In this document: positions 8,227 to 15,223 of the stretch, piece by piece
Numbering within the stretch: position 1 is the stretch's first letter
How the letters are laid out: every line of letters starts with the position of its first letter
Source: CANJSG01 sp038203875
GTDB lineage: Bacteria > Verrucomicrobiota > Verrucomicrobiia > Limisphaerales > CANJSG01
Assembly (NCBI GenBank): GCA_038203875.1
Contig: JBBRDN010000090.1
Location: forward strand, 1-15,805
Direction: 5' to 3'
Length of the DNA stretch: 15,805 nucleotides
The notes under the pieces: generated by a model
Databases searched by the model: none
What the model was told of the DNA's origin: nothing
The model's input: only the letters and a program-made list of their open reading frames with translations
Translations under genes and position numbers: made by a program

Positions 8227-9423
8227 TCACTTGTTGAACAACAGGGGCGCGAACTCTTGCAGGCTGCGCCGCCAGGTCTGCCACTCGTGCGCGGTCTCGG
8301 GCGACTCGTAGTAGACTCCGCGGATGCCGGCCCGTTGCAGGGATTCCACGTTGGTCTTGGCGACGGCGGCCCCGCCTTCCTTGCTGCCGTAGCTGATGAA
8401 GACGGCTTTGACCTTCTTCTTGAAGGCGGCCATGTCGGCGATGTCCTTCTCGGCGATGCTGCCGCCGCTGAAGACGCCGATGTGGGAGAAGGTGTCGAGG
8501 TGGGCCAGGCTGATCGCCCGGGTCTGCATGCCGCCCATGGAGAGGCCGGCCATGGCGCGGTTCGGCTGGTTGGCGACGGTGCGGAAGTTGGCGTCGATGT
8601 AGGGGATCAGGTCGTCGATGAGAGCTTTCTCGAACGCGCTGAAGTTGAATGTGCGTCCGCCGGGACCGGCCGGGCCGCGCGCGGGCGCGCCGTTGGTGGC
8701 CCCCGCAGGAGCCGCAGCGCCGGCTGGCGGTCCGGCGGGCCTGGGGCCTCCGCCGATGTTGCCGCCGTTCTCCATCACGATGATAAAGGGCTGGGTTTTT
8801 CCCTCGGCGAGGAGGTTGTCCATGATCCACCCGGTGCGCCCCTGGCTGCCCCAGCCGTATTCGTTCTCGCCCGCGCCGTGCTGCAGGTAGAGCACCGGGA
8901 AACGCTTCCGGGGTTTTTTGTCATACTCGGGCGGCGTGTAGACGAAGGCGTGGCGGTTCGTATTGCCCGACTTGGCGAAGTAGTGGATCTCGCGGAGCTG
9001 GCCGTGGGGGACGTTCTTGAGCGAGTAGAAGTCCTCGTCCTTGGCTGGAATCTCCACGGCGCTGCCCCAGCGGCCGGCCCCGTAGAAGAACAGGCTGTTC
9101 GGGTCCGGGACTTCCGCCCCGTCGATGTTGATGGTGTAGTAGTGGAAGCCCACGTCCAAGGGACGCGAGTAGCCCGTCCAGGCGCCGTCCTCTCCCTTGG
9201 TGAAGGTGGTGCTTTCCCGGAAGCTCACTCCTACGCTCTGGGCCTTGGGCGCGACGATGCGGAACTTGATGCGCCCCTCCGAATTGACCTGCGGATACTG
9301 TTTGCCCTGTTGGTTGGAGCTGGCGGGTTTCCAATCTTCCGCCATCGGCGGGTTGGATTGGGCCATGCAGATCTGGCCGAACATGATTGAGGCGGATGCA
9401 ATGATCGACAGTCTGGATTTCAT
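8227..9423 (-). CDS. CE1-type carbohydrate esterase with N-terminal E-set/CBM48-like domain
   Basis: First gene of the xylan operon, 398 residues. A signal peptide covers about residues 1-21 (FGQICMAQS). Residues 45-130 fit an immunoglobulin-like E-set or CBM48-like domain (RIKFRIVAPKAQSVGVSF, WTGYSRPLDVGFHYYTINIDG). This arrangement is common in CE1 feruloyl and acetylxylan esterases. The hydrolase domain shows FPVLYLQHGAGENEYGW, the elbow GLSMGG (Ser295) and His379 in TAHEWQTW. The position of the catalytic acid reads GSKEGG, so the acid may be Glu349 rather than Asp. A Gly/Pro/Ala-rich insertion (about 224-257) separates the IIVMENGG strand from the FNFSAFEKALIDDLIPYID helix. Its catalytic core is paralogous in design to the next gene, but the accessory domain differs, suggesting different ester substrates. 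Confidence 0.93.
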   Translation of the reverse strand: MKSRLSIIASASIMFGQICMAQSNPPMAEDWKPASSNQQGKQYPQVNSEGRIKFRIVAPKAQSVGVSFRESTTFTKGEDGAWTGYSRPLDVGFHYYTINIDGAEVPDPNSLFFYGAGRWGSAVEIPAKDEDFYSLKNVPHGQLREIHYFAKSGNTNRHAFVYTPPEYDKKPRKRFPVLYLQHGAGENEYGWGSQGRTGWIMDNLLAEGKTQPFIIVMENGGNIGGGPRPAGPPAGAAAPAGATNGAPARGPAGPGGRTFNFSAFEKALIDDLIPYIDANFRTVANQPNRAMAGLSMGGMQTRAISLAHLDTFSHIGVFSGGSIAEKDIADMAAFKKKVKAVFISYGSKEGGAAVAKTNVESLQRAGIRGVYYESPETAHEWQTWRRSLQEFAPLLFNK

Positions 9424-9546
9424 CGGGAGTTGGGTTGGGTCGGCGGAAAGTGACGGTTCACGGAGGGCGGCAACCCGTTTTCGGGCGAGCTCGATCGGGC
9501 CAAGCCACGGGGCCCGGAGGGGCGCCCAAGCACGGTGCCATGATTA

Positions 9547-9574
9547 AAAGGACGGGCCTTGCGGCCGGCCCTTT
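9547..9574 (-). terminator. Terminator-like hairpin in the leader of the xylan operon
   Basis: Read on the minus strand, an A-rich stretch leads into AAAGGGCCGGCC, loop GCAA, then GGCCCGTCCTTTT and AAT. Ten of twelve stem positions pair, and the T-run follows directly. This looks like an intrinsic terminator or attenuator upstream of the first esterase. The other strand also pairs but has a weaker T-run. Function is inferred from shape alone. Confidence 0.45.
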
Positions 9575-9589
9575 CGTTTCCTGTTAAGG

Positions 9590-9626
9590 GCGTCATGGCA
9601 ACGGTGTTTAGCCGTTGCCATGACGC
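9590..9626. repeat. Perfect 15-bp inverted repeat (strong hairpin)
   Basis: The arm GCGTCATGGCAACGG (9590-9604) is exactly complementary to CCGTTGCCATGACGC (9612-9626), with a 7-base loop TGTTTAG. The stem has no mismatch. It lies about 167 bp upstream of the first esterase gene, in its transcribed direction or promoter. It is longer than usual LacI- or AraC-type operators, so an RNA hairpin, a REP-like interspersed element or an unusual operator are all possible. Confidence 0.85.
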
Positions 9627-9732
9627 TTCAGAGCAGTCGGCGGACGAAGGCCGGGTCCGGCGGGAGCTGCGCGTAGCCCCGTCGGGATTGTTGATGAATG
9701 CGTCCTTCCCGCTCCTGAAGTCCATGTGTTCG

Positions 9733-9749
9733 CCCGCCCGGTGGGCGGG
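9733..9749. repeat. Short GC-rich hairpin
   Basis: CCCGCCC (9733-9739) pairs with GGGCGGG (9743-9749) around a 3-base loop. It sits in the divergent control region. Such short GC hairpins can occur by chance in high-GC DNA, so its role is uncertain. Confidence 0.45.
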
Positions 9750-9901
9750 TCGTCCCAACTGCGGGGCGACAGAGGCGATTCCTGAGAAATTACGAGACAT
9801 CGGCAAAACGAGGGGTTGCGGCCTGTCGACGCGGGAACGCCCACGCCGGATTTCAGTGATTGAGATCAACCTATTCCTCCGACAGGTTCGGACCATGAGT
9901 T

Positions 9902-9930
9902 TTGCGGAAGTATTTCCTGAGATTTATTAC
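9902..9930 (+). promoter_or_regulatory. Weak candidate promoter for the XylR-like gene
   Basis: A possible -35 TTGCGG (9902-9907) and -10 TATTAC (9925-9930) are separated by 17 bp. The match to the sigma-70 consensus is modest (3/6 and 4/6). Transcription would start only a few bases before the GTG at 9942, so the mRNA would be nearly leaderless, which would agree with the lack of a Shine-Dalgarno sequence. One of the two TTCCTGAGA/TTACG motifs overlaps it. Confidence 0.25.
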
Positions 9931-9941
9931 GTCTCCGGATC

Positions 9942-11102
9942 GTGAATCGAAAACCCCCAGGCAAATCCCCGCGCGTCGCGTTCCTGGTCGAGACCTCGAA
10001 CGCCTACGCCCGCGCCCTTCTGCGTGGAATGGTGGCCTACATCCGCGAACACCGCCCGTGGTCCATCTACCTCGCGGAACATGGGCGCGGCGACCGGCCG
10101 CCCGCTTGGTTGAAGGGCTGGGACGGCGACGGAATCATTGCCCGGATTGAGAACGAGGACATCGCCAAGGCGCTGAAGAAGGTGGCCGTTCCCATGGTCG
10201 ATGTGAGCGCCGCGCAGCTGATCCCTGAGCTTCCTTGGTTCGAGACCGACGACGGGGCCATCGCACGGTTGGTCTTCGATCATCTGGCGGAACGAGGTTT
10301 CCGCCACTTCGCCTTCTGTGGCGATCCGCGCTTCAACTGGAGCCTCTGGCGCGGCGAGCACTTCATGCGCACGGTGTCGGAAGCCGGTTTCGCCTGCGCC
10401 GTCTACAAGCCACAGCGGCTTGTCGACGACGATGAACAGGTGGTTTCCGACATCGGCGCGTGGCTGGAGAAACTGCCGAAACCCATCGGCGTCATGGCCT
10501 GCTACGACCTGCGCGGCCAGCAGATCCTCGACGCCTGCCGCCGACGCGGCATCGCCGTGCCGGACGAGGTGGCCGTCGTGGGCGTCGACAACGACGAACT
10601 CCTTTGCGCGCTGTCCGATCCGCCGCTCAGCAGCGTCATCCCCAACGCCCACAAGACCGGCTACGACGCGGCCGCCTTGCTCGACCGGATGATGCGGGGT
10701 GAACGCGTCCCGGCGGACTCGCATTTCATCCCGCCGCTCGGCGTGGCCGCGCGCCAGTCGAGCGACGTGCTGGCCATCGAGGATCCGCAGATCGTGTCGG
10801 CCGTGCGCTACATCAGGGCTCACGCCGTCGAGGGGATCGCCGCCAAGGACGTGCTCAAGCTGGCTCCCGGTTCACGGCGGCAATTCGAGGCGAATTTCAA
10901 GAAACTCATCGGCCGCACGCCGCACGAGGAAGTGACCCGTGTCCGCATCAACCGCGTGAAGGAGCTTCTCACCAACACGGACCTCACGCTCGAAGCCATC
11001 GCCGAACGAACCGGCTTCAAACACGCGGAGTATCTCAGCGTGGCCTTCAAACGGGAGGCGGCCATTTCGCCCGGACGCTTCCGCAGCCAGTCACGGGGCT
11101 GA
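9942..11102 (+). CDS. XylR-like transcriptional regulator (LacI-type sugar-binding domain plus AraC-type HTH)
   Basis: A 386-residue regulator starting at a GTG, close to the length of E. coli XylR. Residues 10-275 form a periplasmic-binding-protein-like ligand domain (RVAFLVETSNAYARALLRGM, DGIIARIEN, HFAFCGDPRFNWSLWRGEHF, then PIGVMACYDLRGQQILDACR and VPDEVAVVGVDNDELLC). Residues about 284-384 are an AraC-type double helix-turn-helix. The first HTH is around IAAKDVLKLAPGSRRQFEANF and the second around LTLEAIAERTGFKHAEYLSVAFKRE. In E. coli this architecture binds xylose and activates xylose genes. Divergent placement beside a xylanase/esterase operon supports the same role here, with xylose or a xylo-oligosaccharide as the likely signal; the ligand itself is not proven by sequence. 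No Shine-Dalgarno sequence precedes the start. Confidence 0.93.
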   Translation: MNRKPPGKSPRVAFLVETSNAYARALLRGMVAYIREHRPWSIYLAEHGRGDRPPAWLKGWDGDGIIARIENEDIAKALKKVAVPMVDVSAAQLIPELPWFETDDGAIARLVFDHLAERGFRHFAFCGDPRFNWSLWRGEHFMRTVSEAGFACAVYKPQRLVDDDEQVVSDIGAWLEKLPKPIGVMACYDLRGQQILDACRRRGIAVPDEVAVVGVDNDELLCALSDPPLSSVIPNAHKTGYDAAALLDRMMRGERVPADSHFIPPLGVAARQSSDVLAIEDPQIVSAVRYIRAHAVEGIAAKDVLKLAPGSRRQFEANFKKLIGRTPHEEVTRVRINRVKELLTNTDLTLEAIAERTGFKHAEYLSVAFKREAAISPGRFRSQSRG

Positions 11103-11228
11103 AGTCACGGTAGGCGCGACTGAGCTCATGGATTCTGGATGTCGAAGACAACCAACTTCCATCAGGCGCTGGTGGATGCGGGAGAAGCGGCCGGACCGAG
11201 AGGACCTCCATCCCTGCCCGGCGCAAGG

Positions 11229-13349
11229 TTAGAACCGCGCGGTCAGGCCGACACGGACGGCGATGGGTTCCACGGGATGGAAGTGGATGTTGTTGTAGCC
11301 GCCGTTCAAGGCGGGGTCGGGATTGACCGGTTCTCCGGGCAGACGTGACTCGTAGAAGTAGTCCACGTCGCTGTCTTTCCGGTTCAGCAGGTTGAAGATC
11401 TCCACGTTGAGGGTCCAAGTCTTGTTGAACTGATACCCGACCTGAGCGTTGAGCAGGATGGTTTCGCTGGAACGCACGCTGTCGTCTTCGATCAGGGAAC
11501 GTGGTCCGAAGTAGCGCATGCGAAGGCTGCCGAAGAACCCGTGCAGATCATGCACCGCGACACCGGCGGCCACGACAGTTTCGATGGACCCGGGGATGTA
11601 TCGACCGGCTGGATCTTCGTCGCGAAAGTGCGAGCGCGACATGGCGAAATCCGCGTCGAATGTCAGCCATTTGGTCGGCGAATAGTAGTTGGCGAACTCG
11701 ACTCCGTAGCGCCGGCTGGGACGGCTCGGTTCCGTGGTGCCCGCGTCGCCGACGAAGAGCAGCTCGGAATCGATGTCGAGCATCCAGAGCGAGAGCGTGG
11801 ACTGGAGGCCGGGAACGAACGTCGAGCGGACTCCCACCTCCGCGCCCATCGTGCGAACGAGCGGATCAACCGGTGTCACGGCTGCGCCGCTGGCGGGATC
11901 GATGGTCGTGGTGGAGCCACGGCCGTCGTTGCTGTGAAAGCCGAGACCGCCGCTCAGATAAAACTCCGTCTGCGCCCACGGGCCGAAGATGAGGTTGAGC
12001 TTGGGGCTGACGATGACGTCACCCTTGTCACCGGAGTTGGCCGCGTTGTCGCTGTCCACGTTGAAGTGGAAATAGTCGGCACGCAGACCGGCGACGGTGC
12101 GGAATTTCTCGCCCCACTGGACGCGGTTCTCCACATAGGGCGCGATGCTGGCCTGGAGCACGTCGTCTTCGCGCGTCGTGGCGAGACGCTGCCGGGCAGC
12201 GGTGTTGAAGAGTCCGTTGCGTATGCTGTCCGTGCGGAACTGGAGGCCGACGGTGTTGTTGACCGGCTTGCCGAACCATTCCTGCTGCCATTCGTGGCTG
12301 GCTTTGAAGCCGCCCACATAGCGGCGGTCTTGCTGCTCAAACTGGTCGCCGTTGACCGGATCGTTCAGCACGTAGGAAAAGTTCGAGAACAGGTCCAGGT
12401 CGTAGTAGAAGCCGTAGGCCATGAGCCGAGTGGTCGAGGTCGCGGTGGCGCGATGCCATTCGGCCAGGAGGCTGTATCGCTGCGAATCGCCGCCCGTGGT
12501 CGTATCCAGTGAACCGAAACGGTCGACGAAGCCGGGGATGACGCCACCATCTACGGCGCGCTGGGCCAGCTGGTCGGTGGCGTTCCATTTCCCATGGTAA
12601 CCCATTGCGGTGATGCTCCAGCCCAGGGCGGAGGTGCCTTGGCTGTAGCGGAGGACGCCGTTGAACTTCCGGTAGTCGTCCTCGCGAATCCACGGCCCGT
12701 CGTTGTGATACGCTTCGCCGCCGAAGAGCAGGCTGCCTTGTCCGGCTTTGGAGGAAATTCCGGTCACCGCCCGCGCATAGCCGAAGCTCCCGCCCTCGAG
12801 GGTGACAAAGTTCTGAGGCAGCGTGTTCGCATAGCGGATGTTCACCGCGCCCGCCGAGGCGAAGTCGCCATCCTCCGCCGAGTAGGGACCGTGCTTGTAG
12901 TCGATGGCCTCGACCAGCTCTGGGATCATGAAGTTCAGGTCGGTGTAGCCCTGGCCATGGGCGTGCGTGGGCAGGTTGACGGGCATCCCGTCGAGCGACG
13001 TGGCGAGGTCGGTGCCGTGGTCGAGGTTGAAGCCACGCAGGTAATACTGGTTGGCCTTACCCGCGCCGCTGTGCTGCGTGATGATGACGCCGGGAATGGT
13101 CTCCAGCAGTTCGCCGGGGCGCATGATGGGCCGGGCCTGAAGCTGCGCCACGCCGACGGTGCCGACCCCCGCCGAGTCTGCGATGCCCAGCAGGCTGTCG
13201 GAACGCCCGGTGACGACAATAGGCGAAAGGTTCTGGACTTCATTGGTTGCGACAACGGCGTTCTGCGCGTGCAGGGCCGAGGTTCCGATCGCGAACGGAG
13301 CGATCACGGTAACCAGTTTTTTGGAACGACGAAGGAATCGGGATTTCAT
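11229..13349 (-). CDS. TonB-dependent outer-membrane receptor, probable metal or metal-complex uptake
   Basis: With the ATG at 13349 the protein has 706 residues and a good signal peptide (MKSRFLRRSKKLVTVIAPFAIGTSALHAQ). An in-frame ATG at 13439 would add 30 residues before it and is less likely. A TonB-box-like LSPIVVTG follows the signal. The plug domain has MRPGELLETIPGVIITQHSGAG, YYLRGFNLDHGTDLATSLDGM and HGPYSAEDGDFASAGAVNI. The remainder is a beta-barrel that ends in aromatic Phe (GLTARF), as expected for an outer-membrane protein. The plug contains a THAHGQGY motif. Together with the His-rich exported protein encoded just upstream, this suggests a metal or metal-chelate as cargo; that is inference, and a carbohydrate or cobalamin ligand is not excluded. 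It converges on the XylR-like gene and has no Gly-rich insertion. Confidence 0.92.
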   Translation of the reverse strand: MKSRFLRRSKKLVTVIAPFAIGTSALHAQNAVVATNEVQNLSPIVVTGRSDSLLGIADSAGVGTVGVAQLQARPIMRPGELLETIPGVIITQHSGAGKANQYYLRGFNLDHGTDLATSLDGMPVNLPTHAHGQGYTDLNFMIPELVEAIDYKHGPYSAEDGDFASAGAVNIRYANTLPQNFVTLEGGSFGYARAVTGISSKAGQGSLLFGGEAYHNDGPWIREDDYRKFNGVLRYSQGTSALGWSITAMGYHGKWNATDQLAQRAVDGGVIPGFVDRFGSLDTTTGGDSQRYSLLAEWHRATATSTTRLMAYGFYYDLDLFSNFSYVLNDPVNGDQFEQQDRRYVGGFKASHEWQQEWFGKPVNNTVGLQFRTDSIRNGLFNTAARQRLATTREDDVLQASIAPYVENRVQWGEKFRTVAGLRADYFHFNVDSDNAANSGDKGDVIVSPKLNLIFGPWAQTEFYLSGGLGFHSNDGRGSTTTIDPASGAAVTPVDPLVRTMGAEVGVRSTFVPGLQSTLSLWMLDIDSELLFVGDAGTTEPSRPSRRYGVEFANYYSPTKWLTFDADFAMSRSHFRDEDPAGRYIPGSIETVVAAGVAVHDLHGFFGSLRMRYFGPRSLIEDDSVRSSETILLNAQVGYQFNKTWTLNVEIFNLLNRKDSDVDYFYESRLPGEPVNPDPALNGGYNNIHFHPVEPIAVRVGLTARF

Positions 13350-13540
13350 GGGAACAAATGGTTTCAAGGCCGACGCCAGTGCGCCGGCACGGATCAGGAA
13401 TTGGATGGGGACTGTTCCGGCAAGATGGAACGAAAACACGACAGAGAGTCGGCCGGGTGCGACTGCCTGGCTGAAGCCGGGAAAGACGACGTCGAGGAAA
13501 CGTCGGTTTGCCTGAGCGGTTCAGGTGTCGGGGGAAACTG
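13350..13540. other. Gap between His-rich gene and TonB receptor gene
   Basis: About 190 bp upstream of the preferred receptor start. It includes the 90 bp that an alternative upstream start at 13439 would translate. I see no clear promoter, terminator or riboswitch. A CTCAGGCAAA string on the minus strand recalls part of a glycine riboswitch, but the rest of that aptamer is missing. Confidence 0.4.
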
Positions 13541-14071
13541 CTAAACCGAGAAGGCGGGAGGCGCGCGGCTGGCGGAGTCAGGTGACCAATCCGATGCGGG
13601 GAAGAAGTTGCGGGAAGGTGTTCCTACCCACAGGAATTGCGTTGGAGGAGCGGCCGGGGCGTCCCAAGCGAAGGCGGCTTCAACCAGGCCGTCGCTCAGG
13701 GATTGCGCTAGGCTGTTATGCCGGTGATCGGAGCGGGGTTCTTCGGAGGCGCGGTCGTCGGACCAAAGTTTCAGCAGGCGGCTTAGAAGCTCGCGGACAG
13801 GCAGGCTGCCGAACGGATGGGACTGGAAACCACGTTCCAGCCTGTTGCCGGCCGGCGGGAATGAAATCTCGACCGGCGCATCATGCCGGTGCGGACGGTC
13901 GTCGCCGTGGTCGTGCCAGTGGGTGGCTCCGTCGCGATGCGTATGGGCCGCGCCTTGGCCACCGTGTTCAACCAGCCGATGCAGTCTCGGGTTGATTCCG
14001 ACCCATCCGGACACCACAACGCACAACGTAAGCAGCGTTGCGGTCAGTTTATGTCGGAAGCGGTTGGTCAT
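13541..14071 (-). CDS. Small exported histidine-rich protein, possible metal binding
   Basis: A 176-residue protein with a short positive N-terminus and one hydrophobic segment (LTATLLTLCVVVSGWVGI, residues 9-26), consistent with a signal peptide or anchor. Residues 31-63 hold at least nine histidines, several as HxH pairs (HTH, HWHDH, HRH), with HRH repeated near 116-118. Such patches bind Zn, Ni, Cu or Co in other proteins. The C-terminus ends SRAPPAFSV, a tail I associate with small DUF2946-like proteins encoded beside TonB receptors; this assignment is tentative. It lies 64 bp after the ABC ATPase gene and about 190 bp before the receptor, on the same strand. A role as a metal buffer or handover partner for the receptor is inference. 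Confidence 0.75.
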   Translation of the reverse strand: MTNRFRHKLTATLLTLCVVVSGWVGINPRLHRLVEHGGQGAAHTHRDGATHWHDHGDDRPHRHDAPVEISFPPAGNRLERGFQSHPFGSLPVRELLSRLLKLWSDDRASEEPRSDHRHNSLAQSLSDGLVEAAFAWDAPAAPPTQFLWVGTPSRNFFPASDWSPDSASRAPPAFSV

Positions 14072-14109
14072 GGGAGCTGTCAGGTCGAGCTACGTCGCCG
14101 GCATCCATT

Positions 14110-14121
14110 CAGATGCATCTG
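14110..14121. promoter_or_regulatory. 12-bp palindrome upstream of the His-rich gene
   Basis: CAGATGCATCTG is a perfect 12-bp palindrome located about 40 bp upstream of the His-rich protein start. It could be an operator for a metal-responsive repressor, but it does not match a Fur or Zur consensus I know, and a single palindrome of this size may be chance. Confidence 0.2.
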
Positions 14122-14135
14122 GTCTGCGGAAAATG

Positions 14136-15191
14136 TTACTCGGCCGGGAAGACCAGCACGTCGGCCGGGCGGACGTGGACGTCGATGCGTTCGCCGGGGC
14201 GGCGGATCTCGACGGGGTTCTGCTCGAAGGCCTTCACCGTGAGTCCGCCCGCGAGCTTGAGGCGGTATTGCTCGATCTCGCCGAGGTAGGTCACCTGCTC
14301 GATCTCGGCGGAGAGGTTGTTCACCGGCGCGGTGCCGAGACGGATGGCTTCGGGGCGGATTCCGATGGAAACCTTTTGTCCGACGGAGAAGCCCGTTCGG
14401 GCCGACGCCGTGAGGATACCCGAAGCGGCCTTCAGCGTGAGCGCGGACGAATCGGTGCCGACCACGTCGCCGTCGATCCAGTTGGATTCACCTATGAAGT
14501 CGGCGACGAATCGGTTGGCCGGTTCGCGATAGACGGAACGCGGATCGCCGATCTGTTCGATGCGTCCGTCGCGGAGGATGGCCATGCGCGAGGCGAGCGA
14601 GAGGGCCTCCTTCTGGTCGTGCGTGACGTAGATGGTGGTGATCTGCGTGCGGTCGTGGATCCGGCGGATCTCGTCGCGCATCTCCAGACGGAGCTTGGCG
14701 TCGAGGTTGGAGAGCGGTTCATCGAGCAGGAGGACGTCCGGCTTGATGACGAGGGCGCGGGCGAGGGCGACGCGCTGCTGCTGGCCGCCCGAAAGCTGGT
14801 TGGGCGAGCGCCCGGCGTATTGGGTCATCTGCACGATCTCGAGGGCTTCGCGGACGCGCTCGTCCTTTTCCGCGCGGCTGACCGACCGGACCTCCAGGCC
14901 GTAGGCGACGTTTTGGGAGACGGTCATGTGCGGCCAGAGCGCGTAGTTCTGGAAGACCATGCCGGTGTTGCGCTGGTGCGGGGGGACGCCGGCCATGTTC
15001 TTGTCGCCGAAGAGCAGTCGGCCGCCATCGGGCTGGTAGAAGCCGGCGATGGAGCGGAGCAGCGTGGTCTTGCCGCAGCCGGACGGGCCGAGGAGGAAGA
15101 ACAGCTCGTGGTCACGGATGTCGAACGAGAGCGACTTGAGCGCCTGGGTATCGCCGAAGTTTTTGACCAGGTTTTCGATGACGACGCGCAT
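14136..15191 (-). CDS. ABC transporter ATP-binding protein, CUT1/PotA/FbpC type with TOBE domain
   Basis: A complete 351-residue ATPase. Walker A is GPSGCGKT (35-42), the Q-loop Gln is Q81 in MVFQNYALWPHMTV, the signature is LSGGQQQR (133-140), Walker B is VLLLDEP (153-159) and the H-loop is H191 in YVTHDQ. Residues about 235-351 form a C-terminal TOBE-like regulatory domain (GESNWIDGDVV, SIGIRPEAIRL, VHVRPADVLVFP). This architecture belongs to importers for sugars, polyamines or ferric iron, and sequence alone does not settle which. The upstream gene encodes a substrate-binding protein, so this is an uptake system. No permease gene separates them, so the membrane subunits must lie outside the window or elsewhere. 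The next gene downstream encodes a His-rich protein, which favours a metal substrate only weakly. Confidence 0.94.
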   Translation of the reverse strand: MRVVIENLVKNFGDTQALKSLSFDIRDHELFFLLGPSGCGKTTLLRSIAGFYQPDGGRLLFGDKNMAGVPPHQRNTGMVFQNYALWPHMTVSQNVAYGLEVRSVSRAEKDERVREALEIVQMTQYAGRSPNQLSGGQQQRVALARALVIKPDVLLLDEPLSNLDAKLRLEMRDEIRRIHDRTQITTIYVTHDQKEALSLASRMAILRDGRIEQIGDPRSVYREPANRFVADFIGESNWIDGDVVGTDSSALTLKAASGILTASARTGFSVGQKVSIGIRPEAIRLGTAPVNNLSAEIEQVTYLGEIEQYRLKLAGGLTVKAFEQNPVEIRRPGERIDVHVRPADVLVFPAE

Positions 15192-15223
15192 GGGATCAGG
15201 AGGCGAAAGGGAAGGAGAGGTTT

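Larger units (their letters stand above)
9424..9941. promoter_or_regulatory. Divergent control region between xylan operon and XylR-like regulator
   Basis: About 518 bp without a convincing gene. It must hold the promoters for both the leftward six-gene operon and the rightward regulator. It contains a perfect 15-bp hairpin (9590-9626), a terminator-like hairpin (9547-9574), a short GC-rich hairpin (9733-9749), and two copies of a TTCCTGAGA/TTACG motif (9779-9794 and 9914-9931). I could not place an operon promoter on the minus strand with confidence. The length and number of structures suggest a long 5' leader for the operon, or an inserted repeat, in addition to ordinary operators. Confidence 0.6.

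Noticed and set aside
9420..9896. Open frame of 158 codons on the minus strand upstream of the first esterase
   Set aside because: It is Arg/Ser/Pro-rich with no recognisable domain, reads through both hairpins and overlaps the esterase start. Most likely a non-coding leader or repeat region.
9927..10823. Open frame of 298 codons antisense to the XylR-like gene
   Set aside because: It lies opposite a clearly conserved regulator and has no family motif; long antisense frames are expected in high-GC DNA.
11103..11228. Bidirectional terminator between the converging regulator and receptor genes
   Set aside because: The 126-bp gap is where one is expected, but I found no convincing stem followed by a T-run on either strand.
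13350..13540. Possible glycine riboswitch before the TonB receptor
   Set aside because: Only a CTCAGGCAAA string fits; the other conserved aptamer elements are absent and the gene context does not suit glycine control.
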